Below, piece by piece: positions 29,783 to 37,160 of a stretch of 41,775 bases of DNA. The stretch spans positions 1-41,775 of the forward strand of contig NZ_JAMXWN010000019.1 in the NCBI RefSeq assembly GCF_024125425.1. The letters run 5' to 3'. Position 1 is the first letter of the stretch. Each line of letters starts with the position of its first letter. Below the pieces are notes generated by a model. The model searched no databases. It was not told where the DNA came from and worked only from the letters and a program-made list of their open reading frames with translations. Source of the stretch: Sporolactobacillus kofuensis (GTDB lineage: Bacteria; Bacillota; Bacilli; Bacillales; Sporolactobacillaceae). The position numbers were made by a program, and so were the translations under genes.

Positions 29783-30093
29783 TGAATCCACTCCTTTTGG
29801 CGTAGACGTTCGGGATACATTACCTTTCCGGGTGGTCCATATTTCTTATGGCATTCGTCCAGATCCATAAAGTAAGTTTTAACCTCGCCATTTGCCTTGC
29901 TCAGATGCCGTTCAAACGGTCGTTTATTTGTTCTTCTGCCTTCCCCTTTAGGTGTGCTTACTGCTTCTTCTAGTGTCCAGTGCTGCACGATTACACGGTT
30001 GCTCACGTTGCTTTGGTTCAGATGATTCTGCTCCATTTGTTTGAGTAGTTCACCGTCTACTAATTTGCCGCGAACATGGAATGGTTTAGGCAT
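29779..30093 (-). CDS. Hypothetical early protein
   Basis: 104 aa from ATG 30093, whose ATG overlaps the dUTPase stop (TGATG) and follows GGGAGGCG. Basic middle part (TPKGEGRRTNKRPFERHL) and C-terminal FMDLDECHKKYGPPGKVMYP. Looks like a small DNA-metabolism protein of Firmicutes phages; no name can be given. Confidence 0.6.
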   Translation of the reverse strand: MPKPFHVRGKLVDGELLKQMEQNHLNQSNVSNRVIVQHWTLEEAVSTPKGEGRRTNKRPFERHLSKANGEVKTYFMDLDECHKKYGPPGKVMYPERLRQKEWIQ

Positions 30094-30584
30094 CAGTAAT
30101 TCGCCTCCCACCGTTTGTGGTTCTTCTCATGTTTTGCAAAGTAAGCAACTTCAATTTGATTGTCCGTTATGCCGAGCATGTGACCGAGCTTGATAAACTC
30201 TGTAAACAGCGTGATGTATGATGAATAATCTTGGGTGTATGTAAACGCTCCGACTGATTGAAATACCGCGTTCAGCTGCTGCATGATGGTTCGTTCGGTC
30301 AATTCGTCCGGATAGACTTCGGTTAAGTGATAGCCGAGCACATTGCCTAAACTCAGGATGAAGTGAATCCCGTCTGAATGTTCCTCAACCATTTTGCTTC
30401 GATCAATTAATGAATGTTCTTTCCAGTACTTCCAATGTGGTTGAACCTCTTGAGCAAGCTCACCGACTTCGACAAACAAAGCAAGAATCTGATTTTGTAT
30501 GATGTCTTCGTGCTTGATGCCTTTCTTCGCAAAGAGGTAACTGTCCAGTTCCTCTTGCTCTTTAAACAAGTTTGTTAGATTCAT
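30093..30584 (-). CDS. Dimeric (MazG-like) dUTPase
   Basis: 163 aa. All-alpha dUTPase motifs: ILALFVEVGELAQEVQPHWK (ExxE metal motif), WKEHSLIDRSKMVEEHSDGI with ExxD-type second metal motif, and FILSLGNVLGY. These enzymes convert dUTP to dUMP, keeping uracil out of phage DNA and supplying thymidylate precursor. Overlaps both neighbours by 1-4 nt. Confidence 0.85.
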   Translation of the reverse strand: MNLTNLFKEQEELDSYLFAKKGIKHEDIIQNQILALFVEVGELAQEVQPHWKYWKEHSLIDRSKMVEEHSDGIHFILSLGNVLGYHLTEVYPDELTERTIMQQLNAVFQSVGAFTYTQDYSSYITLFTEFIKLGHMLGITDNQIEVAYFAKHEKNHKRWEANY

Positions 30585-30955
30585 TGTTTATCACTCTCCT
30601 TGAGCCAATCCGCAACGTCAGGATACTCTTTGGCGATTATTTCAATAGCTAATAGAATGCCAGTACGAGTTGCAACGCCAACATCTGACTTAGTTCCGAA
30701 TGATTTATACGCCTTTTCCATTTCTTCCCTCGGCGACATCGGATTGACGATCTTCTTGCCACTTTGCAGTGCGGCGATCCAATTCTCAATTTGATCAATC
30801 GTAATCCGTTCACCGTCACTTGTATCAATGGCGCGATACAAGTTATCTACCATGTCAACTTTGGCATCTATGTCCGTCCATTTATCACGGTCATTCAGTT
30901 CTGCCAATGCATCACATGACACTTTATTTTTCAGTCGATACACATCTTCACTCAT
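30581..30955 (-). CDS. Hypothetical early protein
   Basis: 124 aa from ATG 30955 (GGGAGCAAG upstream). Helical and acidic; contains IDQIENWIAALQSGKKIVNP and GVATRTGILLAIEIIAKEYP. No recognised domain. Coupled to the dUTPase by an ATGA overlap. Confidence 0.6.
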   Translation of the reverse strand: MSEDVYRLKNKVSCDALAELNDRDKWTDIDAKVDMVDNLYRAIDTSDGERITIDQIENWIAALQSGKKIVNPMSPREEMEKAYKSFGTKSDVGVATRTGILLAIEIIAKEYPDVADWLKESDKQ

Positions 30956-31223
30956 CGCTCTTGCTCCCTTCCGCGTTCGGATGCATCAAATCTTGTTCCC
31001 ATGGCAACTGGTCATATTTAACAATTGTTTGCCGCTGTGCCTCCTCAATCTTCTGTTTGATCTCGTCATAGGATTCAGAGCAGTAGATACAGCGTTGATC
31101 AAAAGTATGGACTGTGCTTTGAGTATCTGTTTCCTCCAATTCATCTGCTCGAACACTGCAAATCTGATTGATATTTATTAATCTTGTTTGCTTGTCAAGA
31201 TGTATTTCAATAAATCCCTTCAT
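30948..31223 (-). CDS. Hypothetical early protein
   Basis: 91 aa from ATG 31223, which overlaps the previous stop (ATGA) and follows AAAGGGG by 8 bases. N-terminal beta segment (FIEIHLDKQTRLININQICS) recalls small FlbD-like domains; a single CIYC-type motif (RCIYCSES) sits in the middle. No confident family. Confidence 0.55.
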   Translation of the reverse strand: MKGFIEIHLDKQTRLININQICSVRADELEETDTQSTVHTFDQRCIYCSESYDEIKQKIEEAQRQTIVKYDQLPWEQDLMHPNAEGSKSDE

Positions 31224-31501
31224 CCCCATAGCCCCTTTTCTCGTGGCTCTATACGCCGTTTTAAACTCAAATCCATAATGAGTATTCCTAAATCCTTCTG
31301 TGGCCTGTGAAAGTGCCCTGATAGACGCATAATGGATGCTCCATCATTCCACATTTTGATAAATTCATTCACCTCTGACTTAGACCATTGAAAATTAATG
31401 ATTCCGTCATCCAACGCGGTGTAGGTTTCATCACGCTTATTCTTTAACCACGCTGCTTCAATCCTTTTCTTAGCTAGTTCGTCTGATTCGACCATCGCCA
31501 T
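31220..31501 (-). CDS. Hypothetical helical early protein
   Basis: 93 aa from ATG 31501; GAGGAG lies 10 bases upstream within the preceding gene. The central part (WSKSEVNEFIKMWNDGASIM) followed by SGHFHRPQKDLGILIMDLSL looks like a helix-turn-helix DNA-binding region, a pattern common in small Bacillus phage proteins. Function unknown. Confidence 0.6.
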   Translation of the reverse strand: MAMVESDELAKKRIEAAWLKNKRDETYTALDDGIINFQWSKSEVNEFIKMWNDGASIMRLSGHFHRPQKDLGILIMDLSLKRRIEPREKGLWG

Positions 31502-31625
31502 GAGCAACACACTCCTCTATTTCCTGCTTTAGATCAGCAAGCCATTTTGCATCGTCACATTCAACTATTGGTCCGTTTCCTGTAACCTGAATGACACCAG
31601 GCATTAGGTAGTGGGCTTGGTTCAT
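31470..31625 (-). CDS. Small hypothetical protein
   Basis: 51 aa from ATG 31625 after AAAGGGTG. Reads NQAHYLMPGVIQVTGNGPIV then ECDDAKWLADLKQEIEECVA. Overlaps the next gene by 32 nt. No family recognised. Confidence 0.55.
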   Translation of the reverse strand: MNQAHYLMPGVIQVTGNGPIVECDDAKWLADLKQEIEECVAHGDGRIRRTS

Positions 31626-31647
31626 TGGATCACCCTTTCCTCAACCA

Positions 31648-32511
31648 TCAAAATTCCAACGTACTTGATCTATGGTCTTTCGTATTTTTGAACACAATTT
31701 GAACAATGTTCCTACTGAACCTGCTGATTACTTTTCCGTCATACATTTTCTGTAGCTGATCACTTGTTAAATTAGTTGTGATGATCGTTGTCTTATCCTG
31801 TCTTGCTGTTGATATTGCTCGGAGAATACGATGCACAAAGTCTGATGCTTGCTTATCTGTGCCAATAGCACCTGTTTCCGCTCCTAAGTCGTCAATCACT
31901 AGATAGTCAACATTAGAAAGCAGATCAACGTACTTTTGCTCTGCATCACCTTTATTGATATCTCGATAACTGCCACGGATTTCACGAAGCATGTCATCAA
32001 AATCAATGAATAAGCACTGATATCCGGCATGTTCTGGATCGTTACTTTCGTCTACTGCGCGCATCAACCGTGATTTTCCTTTTTCGTTCATGTTACGAAG
32101 AATACTCATGGCTAAATGACTTTTTCCTGCTCCGGGTACGCCTGCTAACCATAAGTTCATGGTCTCACCCTGCATTAGTCGCTGAAAACACTTGATTGCT
32201 AGGTTTTTGTTATCTTCTTGCTCCTCTTGAGTGGATTCGTAGTTTCCAAATGTGGCATCAAGCAGCGTTTGATCAGGAATCAAACTTCTTTCTTCAAGTA
32301 CCCCGTATGTTTTTCTTAGGCGCTGCATACGATAGGCATTAAGGGACAACTCGTTGTTCTCTTTTTCTATGATTGCCCGTGCACATTCTGGACAAAATTC
32401 TCCGGCAGGTGTGTGCATCATGATGACTGGATGAGGATGTTTGTGGCATACGTTTTGGCTTTTAGAAATCGAAGATTGTATTTTTTCTGGCAAAGTTTCG
32501 GTTAGGTCCAT
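31648..32511 (-). CDS. DnaC-like helicase loader (AAA+ ATPase)
   Basis: 287 aa from ATG 32511 (GAGGGAG nine bases upstream), overlapping the replisome organizer gene by 50 nt. N-terminal Cys/His cluster (CHKHPHPVIMMHTPAGEFCP, then EC) suggests a zinc site. AAA+ motifs: Walker A LAGVPGAGKSHLA (about residue 125), Walker B DYLVIDDLGAETG and sensor-like TIITTNLTSDQL. It loads the host replicative helicase at the phage origin together with the organizer. Confidence 0.92.
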   Translation of the reverse strand: MDLTETLPEKIQSSISKSQNVCHKHPHPVIMMHTPAGEFCPECARAIIEKENNELSLNAYRMQRLRKTYGVLEERSLIPDQTLLDATFGNYESTQEEQEDNKNLAIKCFQRLMQGETMNLWLAGVPGAGKSHLAMSILRNMNEKGKSRLMRAVDESNDPEHAGYQCLFIDFDDMLREIRGSYRDINKGDAEQKYVDLLSNVDYLVIDDLGAETGAIGTDKQASDFVHRILRAISTARQDKTTIITTNLTSDQLQKMYDGKVISRFSRNIVQIVFKNTKDHRSSTLEF

Positions 32512-33334
32512 CGGTCATCGCTCCCTCATTTAAATAATTCTCAAAGTGGCGATCAGCAAATAACGTTTCAGGCTTCAAATTGTGCTTCATTTTATTATCT
32601 TTGAACCACTGAGCCTTTTTTAGATCAATGACATTCTTACAATCAGTAACCGTATAGCCTTCTTTTAATCTTTCAGCTATCTTTCGTTCACGATACTTGC
32701 AGCCTTTTGTTTCTGCTGCTATTGGAAGTTTTGAATTTGTTTGTTCGTTAAAATAAGTGATTATTTCTCTAACTTCCTGCATATATTTTTCAGAGAAAGA
32801 TATTTTATCTTTTCTTTTTTTCTCTTTATCTCTTTCTTTATCTCTTTCTTTATCTCTTTCTTTATCTATATCTATATCTATATCTCTTTCTATATCTGTA
32901 TCGTCACTCAACGTCACAGTGACGTCACTTTTTGTTTTATCGATCTGCTTTTTCCTTTCCCTATAGGCTTTTTGCCGTTTTCGATGAAGCAATTTTGCTC
33001 GTTCCATACCCTCGATATTCTGATAAATGTCCCAATTTTTAATATGAATTGCTCCATCTTCCATAACTTCGATCATTTGGTATCGTTTGAACGTTTCAAG
33101 AGCCAACCGAACCGTATTCAAAGGGCGATTGAAGATTGTTGCCATTTCTTCTGTTGTCATTGGAACATTTTCAGTCAGCATAATGAATCCACCGGCATTT
33201 GCTCTTCCTGCATAGGCAAGCAATTTCACCCAGACAACTATGATTGTGTCTGCATCTGGCAATGATTCAATCAATCGGATCTTTTCATTGTCAAACATGT
33301 CTGTTTTTAATTTGATCCAGGTTATTTCGGACAT
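32462..33334 (-). CDS. Phage replisome organizer (DnaD-like initiator)
   Basis: 290 aa from ATG 33334 (GAGGGGG nine bases upstream; longer frame rejected). Residues 1-120 are the phage replisome-organizer N-terminal winged helix (MSEITWIKLKTDMFDNEKIR; LLAYAGRANAGGFIMLTENV). Residues 150-190 are very low complexity, repeating Asp-Lys-Glu-Arg, encoded by tandem DNA repeats. The C-terminal DnaD-like part includes YMQEVREIITYFNEQTNSKL. It opens the origin and recruits the loader encoded next. Confidence 0.9.
   Translation of the reverse strand: MSEITWIKLKTDMFDNEKIRLIESLPDADTIIVVWVKLLAYAGRANAGGFIMLTENVPMTTEEMATIFNRPLNTVRLALETFKRYQMIEVMEDGAIHIKNWDIYQNIEGMERAKLLHRKRQKAYRERKKQIDKTKSDVTVTLSDDTDIERDIDIDIDKERDKERDKERDKEKKRKDKISFSEKYMQEVREIITYFNEQTNSKLPIAAETKGCKYRERKIAERLKEGYTVTDCKNVIDLKKAQWFKDNKMKHNLKPETLFADRHFENYLNEGAMTDGPNRNFARKNTIFDF
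32825..32934. repeat. Tandem repeats inside the initiator gene; candidate phage origin
   Basis: Three perfect 12-bp copies of TTTATCTCTTTC (32825-32860) are followed by TTTATC and several TATATC copies to about 32896. Next comes a dyad: GTCAC occurs repeatedly, and ACGTCAC-A-GTGACGT (32911-32925) is a perfect 7-bp inverted repeat. Many Firmicutes phages place the origin within the initiator gene. Confidence 0.55.
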
Positions 33335-33338
33335 GAAA

Positions 33339-33668
33339 TCATGCCCCCTCATCCCATTGATCTTTGTAGTAGTTAGCACCGTACCGTTCTTCAAACTTCC
33401 GTTGCCATTCATTGATCAATCTTTGGTGCGTCTGCACGTTTTGATGACATATCCAACAGAGCAGCACTCCGTTGGTATACACTCCTCGTCCACCTTGTCC
33501 ACGTCCTTTCACGTGGTGGATCTGCAAGCCTACATGACTTCCACACATTTGGCATTCATCATTGTCTCGTTCTCTTATTTGATTCCGTACACGGTTGCTG
33601 AACTCTGATCTAGCACCCCATGTTGGCTTTAATCTCTTATGCTTCGGTTTTGGCACGGATATCCCCAT
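33339..33668 (-). CDS. HNH endonuclease
   Basis: 109 aa from ATG 33668, 8 bases after GAGGGAG. The HNH core is clear: RDNDECQMCGSHVGLQIHHV and VLLCWICHQNVQTH, with two zinc CxxC knuckles and the His-His pair. Many phages carry an HNH protein beside the terminase for packaging; here it lies in the replication module instead, so it may serve in recombination or be a mobile endonuclease. Confidence 0.87.
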   Translation of the reverse strand: MGISVPKPKHKRLKPTWGARSEFSNRVRNQIRERDNDECQMCGSHVGLQIHHVKGRGQGGRGVYTNGVLLCWICHQNVQTHQRLINEWQRKFEERYGANYYKDQWDEGA

Positions 33669-33673
33669 TGGTT

Positions 33674-33829
33674 TCACTCCCTCTTTTCACATACAATCCA
33701 GTAAGGACGATGTATTCTGATTGGTTTTAAGTCCGGGTCCATCTTTCTGATATAGTTTGCAACTACTTCTTTGAATTGGTCACTTGGTAATGACCAAAAG
33801 TTATAAGGAATGCTGATGTGGTATTCCAT
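33674..33829 (-). CDS. Small hypothetical protein
   Basis: 51 aa from ATG 33829, overlapping the upstream stop by one base (TGATG). Reads MEYHISIPYNFWSLPSDQFK and PIRIHRPYWIVCEKRE. Ordered alpha-beta appearance, no family. Its stop abuts the HNH gene's SD. Confidence 0.6.
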   Translation of the reverse strand: MEYHISIPYNFWSLPSDQFKEVVANYIRKMDPDLKPIRIHRPYWIVCEKRE

Positions 33830-34767
33830 CAGAATGGAAGATCATCGTCGCTAATATCAATTGGCTTACCATCATTAGCGAATGGATCTTTGCTTTCTGC
33901 AGATGGCTGTGTTTCCACTGGTTTTGGATCTTCTTTTTTCTGCTCTGTTTGTGTGCGATTGCTTTCAGCAGTTTTCTTAGAAGCATCGAAAATGATATTG
34001 ATTGCCTTTTTGATAATCGGATCAGTTCGATCAGTCCCTGCTAACCATTCAAGATAGCTTCTTTCAGAACGGAACAAATCTTTCAAACTTTTACCTTTGT
34101 GCTTTCCAAATTTAAGCTGAATATTTCCAGCATCTTCAACCGTCATGTTCTCTGTATGTTCAGCTTGTGCAAACTGTTTCATGTCCTCAATATCTTGAGT
34201 GAAGATTTCTGACAGGCTAGCTACGGTCAATGTTGCATCAATCTGAGCACGTTTCTTCGCCATTTTTAGAATCGTGTTGGCAAGGCTATAGGTGTCGTCA
34301 TTTTCGATACGGTACTTCTTTTGGCCATAATTATTTGTGCGTGACTTTAGTGTTGAAAGGTCTATTCCTGACGGAACATCTTCTTCTTTAACCAGTCGCC
34401 AACGGTACTTATCCTCTTTAGAGTTGCAACTTCCTAATCCTTCTGTGATCTTTTGACCACTTTTTAACAGCGTGCACTTGAACGTGAAAGCAAAAATGCC
34501 TTTTTCATAGTCCTCAATCTTTTCCACAAGGTCATATTCACTTGTGATGCCAAACAACATGAGGACCTTTTCTGCTCCTGGTTTGAGAAGCGTTGGCTTG
34601 CCTGTCCCAGGTATAACGTCATAATCATGACCAGACTTCAATGTGCTTTGGATAACCGTTTGGAGACGCGCAATCTTACTTAATGTTCCTTGGACGGAAC
34701 CAACGTCAATTTCATCTATGAGTGACAGTGGATTTGCTTGTGGCTGTAATTCTGTTTCTGACATCAT
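33829..34767 (-). CDS. Putative ssDNA-binding/annealing recombination protein with SSB-like tip
   Basis: 312 aa from ATG 34767 (AAGGGGAG ten bases upstream; ATG 34788 overlaps the preceding stop). The N-terminal two thirds (QSTLKSGHDYDVIPGTGKPT; LKPGAEKVLMLFGI; LANTILKMAKKRAQIDATLT) belongs to a Firmicutes phage family found with Gp157 and replication genes. Residues about 215-265 (LKFGKHKGKSLKDLF; YLEWLAGTD) resemble the exonuclease-X C-terminal module. The protein ends DISDDDLPF, the acidic tip by which SSB binds replication partners. No separate SSB gene is seen, so it may fill that role; that is inference. Confidence 0.7.
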   Translation of the reverse strand: MMSETELQPQANPLSLIDEIDVGSVQGTLSKIARLQTVIQSTLKSGHDYDVIPGTGKPTLLKPGAEKVLMLFGITSEYDLVEKIEDYEKGIFAFTFKCTLLKSGQKITEGLGSCNSKEDKYRWRLVKEEDVPSGIDLSTLKSRTNNYGQKKYRIENDDTYSLANTILKMAKKRAQIDATLTVASLSEIFTQDIEDMKQFAQAEHTENMTVEDAGNIQLKFGKHKGKSLKDLFRSERSYLEWLAGTDRTDPIIKKAINIIFDASKKTAESNRTQTEQKKEDPKPVETQPSAESKDPFANDGKPIDISDDDLPF

Positions 34768-34784
34768 ACTAATCAATCTCCCCT

Positions 34785-35270
34785 TCATCTGATTTGTAAT
34801 GACTTAGTTTTTTGGAGATAAGCACCCTTGACGTTCTTTCCTTCAGACGTTTTTAAAAGTGCCGTCAAACCGCTCTTATCAATCGTTTCCACAGTTTTGA
34901 TAAATTGTACTGGTATCATATTTTCATCTGTTATAACAGCGTGCGGAGCGTTAAATCGTGTGCTTACCGTGAATTTATGGCCCTTAACTTTTTGAATGTT
35001 TGCTTTTTCAAGTGACTCAAGAAGATGTTGTTTTAATCTCTTCACATTGTTTTCATAGGCTTGTTTTCGTTTGGTTAACCGATCAATTTCTGACTTCAAT
35101 CCGGTCACATCTTTCTCGATTTCCTTTATGACAGCCGCTGTTGATTCTGCTTTAACTTCAATCGCATCATGGATACTTTCTAAAGTGTCGGATAAAAGAT
35201 CGCTATCAACGTCTTCAGCAATGTCTAGAAGCTGTCTGTATTTGTCAGTCAAATCGTACATCGTAGGCAA
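34785..35270 (-). CDS. Siphovirus Gp157 family protein
   Basis: 161 aa, TTG 35270 preferred because AAAGGGG lies nine bases upstream (ATG 35261 would lack an SD). Layout matches Gp157: helical N terminus (MYDLTDKYRQLLDIAEDVDS), long coiled coil (EIEKDVTGLKSEIDRLTKRK) and a C-terminal beta part (KGHKFTVSTRFNAPHAVITD). First described in Streptococcus phage Sfi, where overexpression gives phage resistance. Partners the recombination protein next door. Confidence 0.88.
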   Translation of the reverse strand: MPTMYDLTDKYRQLLDIAEDVDSDLLSDTLESIHDAIEVKAESTAAVIKEIEKDVTGLKSEIDRLTKRKQAYENNVKRLKQHLLESLEKANIQKVKGHKFTVSTRFNAPHAVITDENMIPVQFIKTVETIDKSGLTALLKTSEGKNVKGAYLQKTKSLQIR

Positions 35271-35271
35271 T

Positions 35272-35359
35272 TTGATTAACCCCTTTCGCCCATGCTATAA
35301 TGGGAACATAGTTTAATTTGATTTGTACAAGACCTCCACCCTCACGCGGTGGTCTTTTT
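35272..35359 (+). ncRNA. Candidate short antisense RNA with own promoter and terminator
   Basis: A + strand promoter reads TTGATT (35272-35277), 18 bp, TATAAT (35296-35301) with TG one base upstream. A + strand terminator follows: CCACC (35336-35340), loop CTCACGC, GGTGG (35348-35352), TCTTTTT. The product, about 35308-35359, would be 50 nt and antisense to the junction of the 56-aa gene (35342-35512) and the Gp157 leader. Read from motifs only. Confidence 0.45.
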
Positions 35360-35512
35360 GCTTTCCTGAAATGCTTCAATGAATGTTTCATAGCTTCTTG
35401 AATCCCGAAACTTGAATACCGGTCGTCCTCTACCGTCATAGCCAATACTTCCACCGTGTTCGACCAATAATCTCTGTGCTGTCATGTCTTGCATGAATGG
35501 ATAGTTACGCAT
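35342..35512 (-). CDS. Small hypothetical protein
   Basis: 56 aa from ATG 35512 with the strong SD GAGGAGG. Reads NYPFMQDMTAQRLLVEHGGS then VFKFRDSRSYETFIEAFQES. Looks like a folded alpha-beta domain. No family. Its 3' end is covered by the candidate antisense RNA. Confidence 0.6.
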   Translation of the reverse strand: MRNYPFMQDMTAQRLLVEHGGSIGYDGRGRPVFKFRDSRSYETFIEAFQESKKTTA

Positions 35513-35524
35513 CTTGTTTCCTCC

Positions 35525-35683
35525 TCACGTGTGATTGATTTCATCCTGCATTTCTTCCAACACCGCGTCCATCTCGTTCAGCTTGTCCTGCAACAAATCA
35601 CGTTCTGCACGCTTGTTCTCAAACTCTTCAACCAAACATGATTTGCTCTTTGGCTCAGGATCTCTAAATCTGCTTAGTAGCAT
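35525..35683 (-). CDS. Small coiled-coil protein
   Basis: 52 aa from ATG 35683 after GGAAGGAGG; the longer open frame runs through the hairpin at 35706-35761 and is rejected. Residues 18-50 form an acidic coiled coil (VEEFENKRAERDLLQDKLNE). No family recognised. Confidence 0.6.
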   Translation of the reverse strand: MLLSRFRDPEPKSKSCLVEEFENKRAERDLLQDKLNEMDAVLEEMQDEINHT

Positions 35684-35705
35684 ATCTATCCTCCTTCCTG
35701 GTGTC

Positions 35706-35761
35706 CTCATACCCACCGCCAGACGTACCGGGGAGTTAGCACGCCTGGCGCTAGGTATGAG
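35706..35761. repeat. Long interrupted inverted repeat, 56 bp
   Basis: Outer arms CTCATACC/GGTATGAG (8 bp), middle CGCCAG/CTGGCG (6 bp), inner CGT/ACG, with a 14-nt loop. No T run, so not a terminator. It lies in the leader of the 52-aa gene, in a stretch (35684-35911) without a convincing gene. It could be an RNA element or protein-binding site. Confidence 0.6.
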
Positions 35762-35911
35762 TGAGTAAAACCGATACCTGCGCATAAACAAATATGTGAT
35801 TGGCGAAATAGCGATTAAGAAGAAAGGAGACTGTTCACCTCTTTTCATTTTTTATTTGACTTTCACGCCTATCAGGAAGATGTAGGGGGTTATTCCACTC
35901 CTTCTATTGAT

Positions 35912-36136
35912 TTAGCGTGTGGCTGCCATCTTCAGTACCGTGACACCACTCACGGTAGACACCGGATGAACCGGTGTTTCGGCTTGTCGAGGAGGAAGTA
36001 ACCTCAACGATCTGACCTTGCTGTTTGTTTTTGTTGGTGGTATCTGAAAACGGAACACGCCATATGTGTGACTTTCGAGAAAAAGTACATGTTTGAATTT
36101 TTCATAGCTTTTCAGCCAATCATCATAATCAATCAA
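35912..36136 (-). CDS. Hypothetical protein with uncertain boundaries
   Basis: 74 aa if started at TTG 36136, seven bases after AAGGGAGG. N-terminal part looks coding (DYDDWLKSYEKFKHVLFLES; TYGVFRFQIPP). The last third is encoded by two strong hairpins (35937-35977), so either the end is low-quality coding or the structures are superimposed. No family. Confidence 0.45.
   Translation of the reverse strand: MIDYDDWLKSYEKFKHVLFLESHTYGVFRFQIPPTKTNSKVRSLRLLPPRQAETPVHPVSTVSGVTVLKMAATR
35937..35977. repeat. Two adjacent perfect hairpins
   Basis: ACCGTG/CACGGT (35937-35942/35951-35956) and ACACCGG/CCGGTGT (35959-35965/35971-35977) lie two bases apart. Neither has a T run on either strand. They sit over the 3' part of a weakly supported gene. 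Confidence 0.6.
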
Positions 36137-36218
36137 TCGATGACCTCCCTTGTCCATTCCATCTCCATGCGGTAAAATAGACGTATATTCTAATGATTGA
36201 TAAGCATTTAACAGATCC

Positions 36219-36329
36219 TCATTGCCGTGAGGATTTTCTTTTTTCCCACCATTCATCTGCGAACGCGTAAATCGTAAGTACAACCATCGCTCCGACAATC
36301 GCCATCCATGCTCCTACGGTCAGCCCCAT
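36219..36329 (-). CDS. 36-aa single-pass membrane protein
   Basis: From ATG 36329, nine bases after AGAGG, overlapping the previous gene by 10 nt. Almost the whole chain is one membrane helix (GAWMAIVGAMVVLTIYAFA) followed by DEWWEKRKSSRQ. Such tiny membrane proteins are common in phage early operons; a role in host interference is possible but unproven. Confidence 0.6.
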   Translation of the reverse strand: MGLTVGAWMAIVGAMVVLTIYAFADEWWEKRKSSRQ

Positions 36330-36625
36330 GGGAACGTACCTCTGAACTCAACAACCTTCACCGACTTTAGCCGTTGCAAAAGCTCTACATACTGTTTAGT
36401 AGTCATGACTACATCATCAAGTTCCTTGTTGTAAGCCATTTGCTTGATTGATTTAAGGCTTTTCAGCATGTCACTTTCATGCTCAATTGCGTCATCAATA
36501 TTTCCAAGAGCAAGGTCTAATTCAATTCGATGCTGCAGGATAGCGATGCAATCTAATTCTTTTTTCAACATCTGTTGATCGTTCAGACGGACCTTTGCTT
36601 TGGCTTGCTCAGTGAATGTGTTCAT
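36320..36625 (-). CDS. Hypothetical helical protein
   Basis: 101 aa, ATG overlapping the upstream stop (ATGA). Mostly helices: QMLKKELDCIAILQHRIELD and DVVMTTKQYVELLQRLKSVK. Coiled-coil-like; no family. Likely coexpressed with the XRE-type regulator upstream. Confidence 0.6.
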   Translation of the reverse strand: MNTFTEQAKAKVRLNDQQMLKKELDCIAILQHRIELDLALGNIDDAIEHESDMLKSLKSIKQMAYNKELDDVVMTTKQYVELLQRLKSVKVVEFRGTFPWG

Positions 36626-37116
36626 TCGCTTTCCTCCTCACGCTGGTTTTTTGATTCATGTTCCTTTGCCATCCGTTTCCCATCTAGGCCAAAAGTTTCT
36701 TCGATCTTCCCTTGATTGACTAAAAGCCACTCCAGAGCATCACGATTTTCATGCCATAGCCGAACACCGACTTCTTTTTTGACTTTTTTACCGAACATTG
36801 GGACTTTTGAGAAGAAATCCATAAGTTCTGATGTCTCCTTCATCACGCGTTCTTTTATTGCTGCAGGGTCTAAGCTGAATCGTGGTCCATCATTCAGTAC
36901 ATTAGGAACAAAACCAGCTGTCCGTTCTTCTCCGACTTCCAAGGCTAGTGTCCAATCTAGATTAGAAATATTGGCATCGTAGGAAGCTGGAAACTCATAC
37001 AATCCTCTTTCTGCCTTTGAAATTAACGCCCGATCAACAGGAATTTGTTCAGCTATTTGGCGTTGACTAAGATTTGATTTAAGCCGGTAGTCAAGCATCT
37101 TTTCACCAATCGACAT
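36622..37116 (-). CDS. XRE-type helix-turn-helix regulator
   Basis: 164 aa from ATG 37116, eight bases after AGGGAGG. Residues 4-50 are an XRE HTH (GEKMLDYRLKSNLSQRQIAE, then RALISKAERGLYEFP). The C-terminal part (FSKVPMFGKKVKKEVGVRLW) has no known domain. A perfect 8-bp palindrome sits just upstream (37134-37160), a likely operator for it. Probably an early-phase regulator. Confidence 0.75.
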   Translation of the reverse strand: MSIGEKMLDYRLKSNLSQRQIAEQIPVDRALISKAERGLYEFPASYDANISNLDWTLALEVGEERTAGFVPNVLNDGPRFSLDPAAIKERVMKETSELMDFFSKVPMFGKKVKKEVGVRLWHENRDALEWLLVNQGKIEETFGLDGKRMAKEHESKNQREEESE

Positions 37117-37133
37117 TTGATCCACCTCCCTTC

Positions 37134-37160
37134 TTCACAACACACATATTTAGTTGTGAA
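37134..37160. promoter_or_regulatory. Operator-like palindrome before the XRE gene
   Basis: TTCACAAC (37134-37141) and GTTGTGAA (37153-37160) are perfect 8-bp arms with an 11-bp spacer, adjacent to the SD of the XRE gene. Fits a dimeric HTH protein. Confidence 0.6.

Noticed and set aside
32825-32896. CRISPR-like repeats
   Set aside because: Repeats are contiguous 12-mers without spacers inside a coding gene.
32757-33265. + strand open frames of 69 and 174 aa rich in Ser/Leu/Phe
   Set aside because: Antisense of the replisome organizer and its tandem repeats.
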